A stretch of 64,000 nt of DNA, taken from assembly GCF_902806685.2 (NCBI RefSeq), contig NC_048537.1, positions 18,230,219 to 18,294,218 of the forward strand, in the 5' to 3' direction. This DNA is from Maniola hyperantus. Lineage: Eukaryota; Arthropoda; Insecta; Lepidoptera; Nymphalidae. Below the pieces are notes generated by a model, which was not told where the DNA came from, did no database searches, and worked only from the letters and a program-made list of their open reading frames with translations. Every line of letters starts with the position of its first letter. Position 1 is the stretch's first letter. The position numbers were made by a program, and so were the translations under genes. Of this stretch, positions 21,735 through 33,656 are shown in pieces.

Positions 21735-21928
21735 TCACAGGCGCGGCAGGTCGGCGCCGAGCGCGCGGCAGAAGGCGGCCACGACGCGCTCGGCGCGGCG
21801 CCGCCGCTCAGCGTCGTCGGCGGGCGGCGCGTCGCGCGCGGCCGCCAGCGCGCCCAGCGCCGCCGCGAACGCCTCTGCACGTTCCACCGCGCCCTCCGCC
21901 TCCCCGCCCTCCGGCTCCTCGGCCACAC
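21735..21928 (-). CDS. AAGAB: AAGAB exon 4 (C-terminus)
   Basis: Acceptor CTCGCACAG. The two first bases complete a Gly codon from exon 3. Encodes the acidic linker EEPEGGEAEG and the conserved C-terminal helices, ending LGADLPRL before TGA. Confidence 0.85.
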
Positions 21929-24900
21929 CTGTGCGAGCAGGACACCATGTCGAGAGAGGATTTCACTACAGAGGCCTGCTATGGGGTCCTCGCGGGCCGC
22001 ACGCCAGCGATTTCCGAGAGGACTGTAATGGAAATCGCTGGACAGTTTCATACTGATGACGAGGTTCTTTATGGTGTCGACTGAAATAAATGAAGTTTTT
22101 GGGTACCTACAGTACGACGAGGCTCTTTTGGCACTTGAATGACATCAAATAGCAATTGATTTATTAACATTGGCGATTATCATTATCAAATGGAATAGTA
22201 TGATTACAAACAAATACGTCAATAATATAAAAATGTTGCACAAAGATTTGGAATGTTCGCAGATGTTCCCCGACGTCGGAACCCGCGATAGATCTCCTAG
22301 CAGTAGGTAGCTCCACTGGTACAAAAAGTCCTCGAATGGTCTACACTGTTCCACAACATTCGAGAATGTTCTGAAATGTTCTACAATGCTCTGGGATATT
22401 CTGTGGAATACTCTCAAATGTTCTTGACTATATCTTCAAAAGCACACCCTTCAGGTAAGAACAGAAACCTTCTCCATGGACGGGAGATAGCTATCACACC
22501 ATATGACTCCCTCGATCTTACCGGGACTTCCAGTTGATCCACATGAGCCCCGGCTATAATGCTATATTACTTGGCAGGTAATAGTTTTATTTCAGGCTTC
22601 TTCTTCTTTGGGGCTATAGGTCCTTGCTATCCCTGAATCACTGCGACCGTCTCCACTTCACACTTCTCTCGGGACTCGGGAGACTGTGGCACAGTCTGCA
22701 GATGTCCGCCCTGGAGAGCCCTGGAGCTTAAGGTTATACATGTGCCTTTTCAGGCCACAGTGACCCGTTAAAGCTCGCACCAGGATGCACAGATTACTTC
22801 TGTTAAGCGCCAGCACCGGAAGAAACAAAGGTTTCATTCCTATGAAAATGTATATTGTATATTATATTATGTACCAGTAAAAAAAGAAAAAACAAATTAA
22901 AAAGATAAAAAAAATCTAAAAATAAAAAGAAAAAATTTAAAAAATGTAGTCATTAGAAAAATTTAATAAAAAAAAACAAAAAAAAATACATATAAAGAAA
23001 AAAATTTTAAAAACAAAAATAAAATTGAAAAAAAAATTAGAATGAAAAAGATCATTAGAATTTAATAAGGAATAAAAAAAGAAAAGTAAGATGAAAAAAT
23101 CATTAAAAAAATTAAAAAATAATAAATGTTAAAATTTTAAAATAAATAATGACAAAAAAATATGTAGTAGAAAGATTAAAAAATAAATTGAAAAAGAAAC
23201 AATAATGATAAAAAAAAATTAAAAAAATACCTAATTAAATAATTAAAAAAATAAAAACTATTAAAAAGTTAATTATTAAATTTAAAAAGATAAAAAAATA
23301 ATAGGCTACTTGACTCATATCTAATTCCGTCCAATAAATGATTATTTATTATAGTATTTTGCTTAAGACAACGAAATATATCAATGACAATTATTAAAAA
23401 CGCAGGATGGATATATAAATCCAATTTAAAAAAATACAGTTTTTATTTTTATTTGAAACGCAGAAAACGCTGTCAGCCATGATGTGACGTCATTAATATG
23501 TAAACAAAGAAATGTCATCCCTATGTCACGCGGGGACTAACGTAGTATCCATATATATGAAATTTAGAGTCCTGACTAACTTATACATCAACGCACAGCC
23601 TAAACATCTGAACAGCTGGTTCTAGATACATGAAATTTTGTGCGTGTGTTCTTTGTAGGCAAAGAGAAGGTGTCCACTAGGAAAGGATTTTTTGAAATTC
23701 CACCCCTGAGTGGGTTAAATGGAGGTTTGAAATTTATGAAGTCCACGCGGGCGAAGTCACGAGCATAAGCTAGTTTTTATATATTTCTAAAAACTCATAG
23801 TAAACGTAAAAAAATATCGTTTTCTCTTTATAAATTGAATAAGTTATTAAGTAAGACTTACAACAAAGTGATCTTTGCAAAAATAAATTTGGGTTGAAGT
23901 CGTTAGTCATATAGGATCCCTTTAAGCAAGTCTTTGCGTGTTACGTATATTTATTTCACTGGGCACTCTAATCCACAACTTTCCTGTGGTCTTTATCGAT
24001 GCGTTTTTTACATTCTCGGATGATACAATAACGATAATTACTATATTTTTCATGTAAACTAGTATAGAAGTCATGTTTATTAAACTTTGGGAGGTTATGC
24101 TGTTGTTTACAAATGCATGACGTCAGAGCACAGATAATCTATCGGCCAAACATGGCCGACAGTGTTTTCACGTGGCTAAGAAAAATATATTTTTAAATTT
24201 AAGTTTTACGGTTTTTAGGGCGCAAAAAAATATAGTGTTAATTTTTTTGATATAATAGGACAAATATTAACCATTTAAGACCAACTTAAAAAAAGTGTCA
24301 AGTAGCCTATTATACATACAATATATACGATTTTATGGATAGATATAAAGTATAGTTTACTATGTTCCAACGGTTGAAATGACAATTGAAAAAAACTTGT
24401 CTAAATTGTTATTAGACCCAAATTTTGATTTGGGTCTAAAAACAATTTAGACAAGTTTTTTTTTGAGTATTTGGTGCCTACTTTGGTAGGCACCAAATTC
24501 TCAAAACATTGTTTTGAAACTTATTGCTAAGACGTTAAGTTTTATTTCTGAACTAGCTAATGCTCGCGACTTCGTCCGTGTGGACTACACAAATTTCAAA
24601 CCCCTATTTCACCCCCTTAGGGGATGAATTTTCAAAAATCCTTTCTTAACGGCTGCCTACGTCATAATAGCTATCTGCATGCCAAATTTCAGCCCGATCC
24701 GTCCAGTAGTTTGAGCTGTGCGTTGATAGATCAGTCAGTCAGTCAGTCACCTTTTCCTTTTATATATTTAGAAGAAGATAAATATTTTTATTCTTATTTT
24801 GAAAATGACTTCTTTTCCGATTTTTTTTTAAATGAAAATCAATATATATATATATATATACTTATAATAAAACTGTAACAGGTTAAATTCTGTACATTGA

Positions 24901-27900
24901 AGATATTTTGAATTTTTTTTTCGAGGGCACTCTATAATCGATACTGAACCCAAAACTGTAATTTTTTTCATTTTTGTCTGTCTGTCTGTCTGTATCACGG
25001 CCGCGCATCACGCTGAAACTACTGAATGGATTCCAATGAAACTTGGTACGATTTGAGGTCATACTATGAGGAAGAATATAGGATACTTTTTATCCCGAAA
25101 TTCAGCATGGTTCCCGTAGGAGAGGGGATGAAAGTTAAAATGTATACTGAGTTGTAATTCATTAACGCGTAGTCCGATTGGGGAAAGGGGATATTTTAAA
25201 GATTGTTCCGTAAATATTTCAAGGTCATCGGTTTTTAACCGACTGTCAAAAAGGAGGTGGTTCTTTTTTCTACATCGATTTTTTCGAGGTTTCTGGACCG
25301 ATTTGCAAATTTTTTTTAAAAATCAACAAAAAAAGCTTTCGTGGTGGTCACATAAAAAATTCTGGATTCAACTCCTTAATCCTGATGCTGCAGGGTTACT
25401 GCCCGCCTGAGTTATCAAGATTCAGGAAGTGTTCATAGTGAATTCAAATTGTAGGTACCAAGCAACGACTTTATTCTCAGACTTCAAGTCCCAACTCCTC
25501 AGCCCTGATGATGTAGGGTACAGCACTCCTAAACTATAATGTTTCAGGAACTGCGGATGATGCAAAATTAATTTAGGTACCAAGCATAGGCTACATCATT
25601 GAACTTCGGATCCCAACTCCTCAATCCTGATGCTGCAAAGTACTAGAGTCCTAAATCGTGGGGATTTGAGAATTTCTGATAGTGAATTGATATTTTAGGT
25701 ATCAAGCAACAGCTTCACGATGACACTCCCAGTCCGAAATACTCCGCCCGAGCGAAGCCGGGGCGGGTCAGCTAGTATTACAATAAAACTTAAAGCTAGC
25801 CTTATCTAATTACTATATAAATCATAAATAAATAATAAATCACGATTTTATTAATACACAAGTCAGAATATTAATAAAATAGTGAACACCATAAAGAATC
25901 AGTATGAAACTGTCCAGCAATTTCCATTACAGTCCTCTTGGAAATTGCTGGCGTGCGGCCAGTGAAGACCCGATAGCAGGCCTCTGAAGTCCCAACCTCT
26001 CTTGAGTAATGTAGCAAATTCCGAGCAAGTGGAAGAAAAGGTAAAGTACGTCACTACATTCCTATTACTTAGCAGCTAATGTTTTACTGATATCCATTTA
26101 TAGGATGTCGCTTCGTCGAATGATGGCGTCCCTCTCACTCGCGCTAACTGCATGTGTACTGACCCGCGTGCGTGCGCTGCAGGCCGCGCCACGCGTGCGC
26201 GTGCAACGCGTCGCGCACGCGCTGCACGCCCACGACGTCGGGCAGCGGGCCCGCGGCGGGCTCGGCGCGCTCCGCCAGCGCCACGGGCTCGTAGCCGCGG
26301 CGCCGCGCCCAGGCGGCCAGCGCGCCCGGCGGCCGCGCGCCCGGCGCCACCACGAGCCGCACGGCCGCGCCGGCCGCGCCCAGCGCCGCGCGCCGCGCCT
26401 CCGCCGCCGCCGCCGCCGCCGCGCCCTGCACGTCGGAACTAAGATATCAAACATTTTACTGGACCAGTAGGCACTTTAAGTATTATTTACTAGTATTTGG
26501 CGTCGGTGCGGATGCACAGAGCACTCGGGATGTAAAACTGGAGTATCCCAACAGCTCTCAAACACTATAGACATGGTCCTAAAAAACTAGTTCAACTATG
26601 TGACCTGCTCAGTGACGCAGATGACGTGCGCCTCGAGCAGCTCGGCGGCGGGCGGCGGCGGCGCGCCGTCGGGCGCGGCACACAGCTCCACGTCGGCGCG
26701 GTAGTACTTGTTGTCGAGGCGCCACACTCTGCCGTTGCGCTGATTTCTATCACCGTCTATCACTTCGTTGTCTATTATTTCTGAAGTCAAATTAAAAACG
26801 AATATTAATAAAAAGATTAAGTTAACCAGTTCAAGAATAGATTGGACAAACATTTGGAAAACTCGAAGCACTTCTGATATAGACGCATCAGCGAAAGCTG
26901 CTTAGTTTATTAAAAATAATAATAATAATTAAAGGCATTCAAAATACAATGTAGGAGTGAGAAATGTTAGATGTTGAGTGAGTCCGGACACGGTGTTCAG
27001 TGGACTTATATGTTGTTACATTGTGCATACACAGGACTGCTCTTGGAAGTGTAGCCCCATTGGAGTCCAGTCGCACTGTGGTTATGGGAAGTGTAGCCCC
27101 ATTGGAGTCCAGTCGCACTGTGGTTATGGGAAGTGTAGCCCCATTGGAGTCCAGTCGCACTGTGGTTATGGGAAGTGTAGCCCTATTGGCGTCCAGTCGC
27201 ACTGTGGTTATGGGAAGTGTAGCCCCATTGGTGTCCAGTCGCACTGTGGTTATGGGAAGTGTAGCCCCATTGGTGTCCAGTCGCACTGTGGTTATGGGAA
27301 GTGTAGCCTCATTGGTGTCCAGTCGCACTGTGGTTATGGGAAGTGTAGCCCCATTGGTGTCCAGTAGCACTGTGGTTATGGGATGTGTAGCCCCATTGGC
27401 GTCCAGTCGCACTGTGGTTATGGGAAGTGTAGCCCCATTGGCGTCCAGTCGCACTGTGGTTATGGGAAGTGTAGCCCCATTGGTGTCCAGTCGCACTGTG
27501 GTTATGGGAAGTGTAGCCCCATTGGAGTCCAGTCGCACTGTGGTTATGGGAAGTGTAGCCCTATTGGCGTCCAGTCGCACTGTGGTTATGGGAAGTGTAG
27601 CCCCATTGGTGTCCAGTCGCACTGTGGTTATGGGAAGTGTAGCCCCATTGGTGTCCAGTCGCACTGTGGTTATGGGAAGTGTAGCCCCATTGGTGTCCAG
27701 TCGCACTGTGGTTATGGGATGTGTAGCCCCATTGGCGTCCAGTCGCACTGTGGTTATGGGAAGTGTAGCCCCAATGGGGTCCAGTCGACTCTGTAGTTGA
27801 TAGATTAGTCAGTCTTGAGTCAAGTCTTTTTATGTGCCTATGGAAGATTATTACTTGATATCACTGCCGTAGGATGACAAGTATACACGTTATTAACATA

Positions 27901-27994
27901 TAAACAAGATTTTAAACGTACCAGATATTAATTTCGAAGCGGTTGCTAAATCTAACGCACTGACCAATATAAGAGGCAAATAGTTTTCAGACAT
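21735..27994 (-). CDS. AAGAB: AAGAB (p34), alpha/gamma-adaptin-binding protein, four exons
   Basis: Spliced minus-strand parts 27994-27922, 26780-26605, 26425-26164 and 21928-21735 give 234 residues. Diagnostic motifs are WRLDNKYYRADVELC (about 44-58), matching the family's NKYYxAD box, GVQRVRDALHAHAW late in the Rab-like domain, and a C-terminal AEAFAAALGALAAARD / ERVVAAFCRALG helix pair matching the conserved tail. In mammals the protein is a cytosolic chaperone for AP-1 and AP-2 adaptor assembly. It is shorter than human AAGAB (about 315), chiefly in the linker before the C-terminal helices, so a linker exon could have been missed. All junctions are in phase. Coding is very GC-rich except exon 1. 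Confidence 0.9.
21947..22075 (+). repeat. inverted duplicate segment, left copy
   Basis: About 110-120 bp reading GAGGCCTGCTATGGGGTC onward. The reverse complement recurs at 25895-26010 with about 85-90 percent identity and one 8-bp gap. Both copies lie in AAGAB intron 3, close to its two ends. A plus-strand 45-codon frame spans this copy but is broken in the other. Confidence 0.75.
22080..22862. other. intronic repeat-derived DNA
   Basis: Starts with a fragment (CGACGAGGCTCTTTTGGCAC) of the MITE seen at 38360 and 60585. The rest, including a GC-richer stretch at 22590-22800, is not assigned. Confidence 0.4.
22863..23300 (+). repeat. A-rich low-complexity tract
   Basis: More than 400 bp of interrupted poly-A with AT pieces, almost no C and few G. 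It directly precedes a TIR element and may be a degenerate retroelement tail. Confidence 0.85.
23302..24309. mobile_element. about 1-kb TIR element carrying a nested Helitron
   Basis: Ends are inverted (AGGCTACTTGAC at left, GTCAAGTAGCCT at right) and flanked by TA-rich DNA, so a mariner-type MITE is likely. A LEP1-like Helitron (about 23565-23774, ending CATAAGCTAG) lies inside. The partial copy at 30962-31480 carries the same Helitron at the same place. No transposase. Confidence 0.7.
23565..23774 (+). mobile_element. LEP1-like Helitron
   Basis: Has the internal CCACTAGGAAAGGATTTTTT text, the CACGCGGGCGAAGTCACGAG hairpin region and a CTAG end. The 5' limit is approximate. Confidence 0.7.
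24389..24462. repeat. 35-bp inverted repeat (hairpin), TTTG loop
   Basis: Arms 24389-24423 and 24428-24462 pair with a single mismatch around a 4-base TTTG loop. Immediately followed by another hairpin. Confidence 0.9.
24465..24502. repeat. 17-bp inverted repeat (hairpin), TTTG loop
   Basis: Arms 24465-24481 and 24486-24502, one mismatch, with the same TTTG loop as the preceding hairpin, 2 bp away. Confidence 0.9.
24553..24772 (-). mobile_element. LEP1-like Helitron, inverted
   Basis: Begins CTAGCTAATGCTCGCGACTT, the reverse complement of the Helitron 3' end, and runs to a (TCAG)n region near 24718-24740. No ORF. Confidence 0.75.
24860..25775 (+). mobile_element. long non-autonomous Helitron-like element (copy B)
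   Basis: Collinear with copy A (13332-14455) but without the nested short Helitron, and ending GGGCGGGTCAGCTAG before T. The 5' end is blurred by a (TA)n tract. Contains three ~120-bp internal units. Confidence 0.8.
25895..26010 (-). repeat. inverted duplicate segment, right copy
   Basis: Partner of 21947-22075 in opposite orientation, starting about 150 bp downstream (in gene direction) of AAGAB exon 3. Confidence 0.75.
26164..26425 (-). CDS. AAGAB: AAGAB exon 3
   Basis: Acceptor CGTGCAG, donor GTCAGT (phase 1). A poly-Ala start precedes VRLVVAPG, RRRGYEPV and GVQRVRDALHAHAW. Confidence 0.88.
26605..26780 (-). CDS. AAGAB: AAGAB exon 2
   Basis: Acceptor GACTTCAG, donor GTCACA (phase 0). 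Encodes the family-defining WRLDNKYYRADVELC and the LLEAHVICV strand. Confidence 0.88.
27044..27787. repeat. 42-bp tandem array, about 18 copies, in AAGAB intron 1
   Basis: Units contain GTCCAGTCGCACTGTGG and TATGGGAAGTGTAGCCCC. The period is divisible by 3 and lacks stops in several frames, so 14-residue repeats appear open on both strands for about 740 bp. One unit has a TAG. Position inside an intron between two validated exons argues against coding. Confidence 0.95.
27922..27994 (-). CDS. AAGAB: AAGAB exon 1
   Basis: ATG then SENYLPLILVSALDL, ending TCTG before a GTACGT donor (phase 1). AT-rich compared with the other exons, which fits its position next to the promoter. The start is the first ATG of a frame joining cleanly to exon 2. 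Confidence 0.8.
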
Positions 27995-28349
27995 CACTGT
28001 TCCTTTCTATTTTACGAAAGAAATTTATTTCGGACACCGCAAAATTATTATTTAATATTTAAATGTGTCGTAAAGTCGTAAACACTCAGAATAATGACTG
28101 CCACCGATGACTGCGTATAAACTTTCCATATGTAAAAAGTACTCTGTGGTATAAACATAAATTTTAAATGGGTGTACCGTACCGTGTATTAGTATTTAGT
28201 ATTAATAATACTGTCTCAGAATAACCACTAAAACGTAGTGATTATATTATACTCAAACGCAAAGAGAATATTCACTACGTTTCTTAAACGTAGTGGTGAT
28301 CCGAGTACATTATATTATATACTTTACAAAGTACTCTGTGATATACTGT
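27995..28349. other. AAGAB 5' flank
   Basis: Promoter side of AAGAB. Inverted CACTAC(G)TTT / AAACGTAGTG motifs occur at 28220-28305. No TATA or initiator is asserted. Confidence 0.4.
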
Positions 28350-28512
28350 AGGGCGATTGTCTAAAACCTGCATCAATCATTATTACAATCTCAATTGTTC
28401 AGATTGGCTGAATTTGTGCGATTCTTGTTGCAACAATGCATTGTGGCCAATAGTGAGCGAGCATTAACCAATCAGAGATGATTGCGATCGTAACATTGTA
28501 GCTGTCATTCTC
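28350..28512. mobile_element. MITE-like repeat, copy 1
   Basis: Starts GTAGGGCGATTGTCTAAAAC and ends near CATTGTAGCTGTCA. Copy 2 at 55473-55616 is almost identical with an internal 12-bp difference. Confidence 0.7.
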
Positions 28513-28536
28513 TCGCAATGGCAGAGATGTCATGTG

Positions 28537-28990
28537 TCAGCTAATCTTTCGTAGTGGCGCCATCTGTTTCTAATTGCAGTAACTATTGTATCTAATTTTT
28601 TTTTAAATTTTTCCGGCCTTGGATACTAGTTTTTTAAGGTCGACTATATAGCTATACATACAACATATTATGCAGGTTTGATTCATATATTATTTTTAAA
28701 GTAACTAACTAGTTAGTGACTAAAGAAAAATATGAATCAAAAATTATAATCCCGCTTAAGTACACGTCGCAATATGGCAGAAAGTCAGTGTAATTCTTAG
28801 TTCGGCCGCATTATTTGTTATTTTATACATTGAAAGAAGTACTTTCAGCACTAAAAGTTGAGGTAATAAAACAAAACCCGTAATTTATTATTTAAAACTA
28901 AATTGTATTTTTTCTTTATACATGATTTTTGTACTACATCCTCTATATATTATGTTGAGCCTCGTGTTGATCATACATAAATCATAAATT
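28537..28990 (+). repeat. dispersed repeat, copy 1
   Basis: Collinear with 44990-45540, including CTAATCTTTCGTAGTGGCG and CGGCCTTGGATACTAG. The second copy contains a roughly 100-bp insertion ending in (TTCTA)n. Likely a LINE 3' region. Confidence 0.65.
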
Positions 28991-29349
28991 AATTTCGTCC
29001 AATAAATGATTATTTGGGCTTTTTTCAAAAAAGTTGTCCCATTATAAAAGTCGTTGTCCGGCCACTTTGATGGTAATTTGATCAAACTTTATGAAAAAAA
29101 CAAGCTATTGTCTATGCTTACCAATATTGTTTAATATTTAATCTTTTATAATTTAATATGTAAATTCATTTTTAGGAGTTTTAAAAACATAAAATACCAA
29201 AAAATAAAATAGAGGAAGTACCTTCTGACATATGTCCCACTAACACCTTGTCAAGTTTAGAGTCAAAAATTATACCGTCCAAAAATATTTCATGAATATT
29301 TGAACACTGAGGTAGTTAAGTATGATACTAATTTCAAATTAAAGCCCTA

Positions 29350-30961
29350 AAACAAAGACATTACGATAGAATTTTATTTAAAAAATACAATTTATTTGCT
29401 GTCCCGTGAAATTGGTGTTAGTGGAATTTCCGCTTACGCTACCGGCTTTTCGAGGTCTTCGAATGAAAATTGCACCATTTGCAAAATATTTTCGGAATAC
29501 TGGCAACATTATTAGTCTATGGTAATCGCCATGTTGTATTTTACAAAAGCAGTCGCCAGAAAAACGCAACAGGTTGCGTCGACTTGGTTCAAAAAATTTG
29601 TTCCACCAACGATACTGATTTTAATAGGTAAGGTTTGATTGCACATTTGTGTTTGTATGTTATTAAAGAGATTTGTTATTCTTTATTTGGAAAGTAAAAT
29701 TAAATCAGTCTAACCTTTGATTATTAATATGTAATATTGATTTTGAATTTTTAAGGGGTTGTATACGTCACCGCCATTACGCTACCGTGAACCACAGTCG
29801 CGTGAATGGAATTGAAAAGTAACGTAATGGAACAATAAAGGAAGGACGGATTTCATAGGAAGTTGGATTGTCATCATCATCATCATTTAAACCAACATAA
29901 AAAAGATAGAGGTAAGTTTTTGACCTATGATGTATTCTGGTGTGTTAGGCTATATAAACCGCTGTAAAAATATTGCGGATGTTAATTATTTCAAAAATAA
30001 CGGATGGTCTCCTAAAAACGTTTTCTCATAGCTACAGCGGTTCCAGGACCTCCCCTTACTGACCCACTCAAATGAACCAGCCAGTATATTATATTCTTTA
30101 AATTTTATAATTTAAAAACTTTATAAAATATATGTTATAATAATTATTTAATTTACGTCTTAGATAGCCAGCCCACACTATTTCACTTGCAAAGATTTCT
30201 ATCCTGCGGGATATTCGGGATCAAGAGATGTCAATCGGTTCAGCAGTTTTTGCTGCAGGTTGTAACAAACGAAACTTGTCGTTTTATAATATTACTGTGA
30301 TGATTAGCTACGTAATAATATTTGATTTGTAATGCTATTTTTTTGTCTTTTTGACCAATTATGCACGATGCCTTATGTTTCCTAAACGCGATTTTGTATT
30401 CCACTATACGTCACTGTCCTATTTTTGATAAAGGTTTATTTTTAGAGAAATGGCTATAAAGTCAGGGATATACAAATATTTTAATGTTTAGAAATGTTAT
30501 TAAATAATTAGTTATTTGTCACAATTTAATATTAAAAGATTTATAAGAAAATAGTCAGTGTTTTAACAAAATTCTTTAGTACAAAACATCCAAAAGTAGC
30601 GTTAAAGAACATGTTTGTTAAAAACTTCAGTTCAATTTGATGTTATATGTTTAGTTTTAATTATTTTTAGAAGGCTGATTTGGTTAGTTTTTCGACATTA
30701 AAGATAATTAATGTATAACTTGTTTTATTTCCCTGGAAATCCAATAAAAAGTCAGTGACGTAATGGAACTTCAATTGGGTGGTATCAAGTTAAAAATGAA
30801 AATATTTCCAATTATTACATTTATTTTTAATAAAATTTACTATTTTTATATAGTTTATACTATATATTTACAATATAATTACATTTCAAGGCAAAACTAT
30901 TTTTTTATTAATGTGGAATTCCTATTACGCTACCGACAACTTTTTTGAAAAATGCCCATTT
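29350..30961. other. intergenic, repeat-like
   Basis: The word TACGCTACCG recurs at about 29435, 29776 and 30926, and GACGTAATGGAAC or close forms at 29820 and 30757, which suggests a decayed element. No boundaries, ORFs or known family can be assigned. Confidence 0.35.
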
Positions 30962-31480
30962 ATTATAGTATTTTGCTTAAGACAACGAAATATATGAATA
31001 ACAATTATTAAAAACGCAGGATGGATATATAAATCCAATTTAAAAAAATACAGTTTTTATTTTTATTTGAAACGCAGAAAACGCTGTCAGCCATGATGTG
31101 ACGTCATTCATGATTCAATATGTAAACAAAGAAATGTCATCCCTATGTCACGCGTGGACTAACGTACCTAGTATCCATATTTTAAAGTCCTGACTGACTA
31201 ACTTCAAATCAACGCACAGCCTAAACATCTAAACAGCTGGTCCTAGATACATGAAATTTGGTAGGTGTGTTCTTTGTTATAGGTAAAGAGAAGGTATCCA
31301 CTAGGAAAGGATTTTTTGAAATTCCACCCCTGAGTGGGTTAAATGGGGGTTTGAAATTTATGAAGTCCACGCGGGCGAAGTCACGAGCATAAGCTAGTTT
31401 TTATGTATTTCGAAAAACTCCTAAACGTAAAAATATATCGTTTTCTCTTTATAAATTGAATATGTTATTAAGTAAGACTT
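30962..31480 (+). mobile_element. partial copy of the 1-kb TIR element with nested Helitron
   Basis: Collinear with 23340-23875, including the nested LEP1-like Helitron (about 31178-31397). The terminal inverted repeats are not present here. Confidence 0.75.
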
Positions 31481-31596
31481 ACAACAATTGCTTTCAAGTC
31501 CTCTCATGGCCCAGCAGCATGGCCGTATAAATTCTAGTGAATTTATATGGCCTTTTGCTTTGGTATTTTTTCTTACGGACCTCAGGCTTGTGAGCT

Positions 31597-32988
31597 TGTG
31601 ACGTTGTAAATTTTGAACTACTAACTAGCGTTTCGCTTTTAATAAAAATCAATTTTGTTCAAAGTATGTTGGTGCCACCTAGCATCAAGGTGCAGAACTA
31701 CGCGTGGGTCGATGTTCAGAGTTCATTCGAGCCACAATAGATGGCGTTTGCTTCGTTGTCAATTGTCGTAAAAATAAAACAAAATAATTAAATAAAACCA
31801 TAATATCATTTGTTTATTGTTAAGTCATTAACAAAACGGTTCTTATAATATATCCTTAGGTTCCGCAAATATTCAAAAATGAATTGGCTTCATGATCAAA
31901 CTAAATGAGAGCGGCCACACTCGGGTTGCGTCTGGCAACACCGATTGGTGAGATTTAGAATTTTTCTGGAGTCAACATGTGAAGACGAATTTTTTCGTTC
32001 CAGGAAAATCTCACTCCTTTTCGCCCATGGCTTCGCCTGGGAAAATACAATAGTTATAAATTTAGTCATCCTAACGTATTTCAATGTTTCATCAATTATG
32101 GTGAGTGAAAAATCAAGTAATGTGGATTCGACAAAATGGCGGTTTGGTTAGAGAAAATCCTAATTTCATGATTTCCCTTTCAGTTCCAGTTATTTTACCT
32201 TCCCAAATAAATGAGGATAATGGGTTGTGGGTGGACTCCTGAAAACCATTGGTGGCCAGGAGTTCAATAGGGTTTCCGTTTGCGTTTCCGTTTTTAGTTT
32301 TCGGTTTTCCGTTTTTTCGCTTTCGTTTTCCGTATTTATTTCTTTTGCACATTCACGTTGGCAACTTAATTCTATGGATAAGACTTGGTGAAAATCTTTG
32401 TAATGAAACATTTCGGTTGTGAAGAATCAAGTTAAATCGAGTTTTGGGAGCTTGGCCGATGCCGTCCAGCTACCTTGCAGTCTTCGCACCTACAAGTAAG
32501 CAAATGTTTGTATCCTGGAACAGTTTAGTGAACCTTCTTAGTGTATGTGTACAGTAAGAACCCTGTCTTTACTACTGAGCTTTTATTTTGAAACAATTTT
32601 ATGAATTTTACTGTGTCATTGTCTATTCCATGCCAATGGCATCTTAAATTTAAAACATAGATTTTATGTACTATCTACCTAAGGCATTCTAATGTATCTA
32701 AATTAAGTCTTGGCATTAAGCTAGAATAACTAAGCATTATTAGCCATCATTATGTATTAAGCGACCCCGGTAAAAGTTACATTAAAAACAATTTTGCCTA
32801 ACATCTAGCAAATTTCATTTATAACACCTCATATACATTACAAGGGAGTCGACGGCTAGCTTCTATTCTTTACTAGGTAGATAGATCAAGTAAGTAAAAT
32901 TATTTTTTTTTTCCTCTAATCTTTGTAAGGTGGTAGATTATTCCGTATCCGGGTATATTTCTATTCCGCCCAATTTACCACCCTTACA
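31597..32988 (+). repeat. left LTR (plus orientation)
   Basis: TG...CA ends, 1392 bp, identical in the compared parts to the reverse complement of 36686-38077. Confidence 0.88.
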
Positions 32989-33340
32989 AATATAAAATAA
33001 TAACTAATAGTTAGAAATTTTGTTTGATAGTTTAAGTAATTTTCTAAGTAGCTGACAACCACCCAATAGGCACTTGGCATATTAAGGATATTAAGAAGTA
33101 GATATTTGCCATTACTTAGTTTGGTCTAAACTGTTTGAATATTTAAGTTATCAATATTCAATTAGGAATTTGAATGAGTGTAGTGATGTTCTGAGTTAAC
33201 AGTTACATTACCATGGTTCAGTTGAGGAGGAATGTAGTGGATGTATGTAGGGATGAATATGTGATGATTGGAATGCTTGTGGTAGACCAACCGGTTGAGA
33301 AAGTAAAAATGCAAATATCGTACTTTGGGGATAACGAAAA

Positions 33341-33656
33341 GGGGAGTCCGTTTCTACAAGTAAGCAAATGTTTGTATCCTGGAACAGTTTAGTGAACCTT
33401 CTTAGTGTATGTGTACAGTAAGAACCCTGTCTTTACTACTGAGCTTTTATTTTGAAACAATTTTGCCTAACATCTAGCAAATTTCATTTATAACACCTCA
33501 TATACATTACAAGGGAGTCGACGGCTAGCTTCTATTCTTTACTAGGTAGATAGATCAAGTAAAGTAAAATTATTTTTTTTCCTCTAATCTTTGTAAGGTG
33601 GTAGATTATTCCGTATCCGGGTATATTTCTATTCCGCCCAATTTACCACCCTTACA
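33341..33656 (+). mobile_element. purine tract and truncated LTR in plus orientation
   Basis: GAAAAGGGGAG near 33337-33348 looks like a polypurine tract. About 7 bp later an LTR fragment (33355-33656) starts at the TACAAGTAAGC position of the full LTR, lacks about 200 internal bases, and ends with the intact CCCTTACA terminus. Its end is fused directly to protease-coding sequence of the opposite strand. Confidence 0.75.

Noticed and set aside
26939..27800. Long repeat-protein frames on both strands (over 260 codons)
   Set aside because: Produced by the 42-bp intronic array. Both strands are equally open, and flanking exons of AAGAB splice across it.
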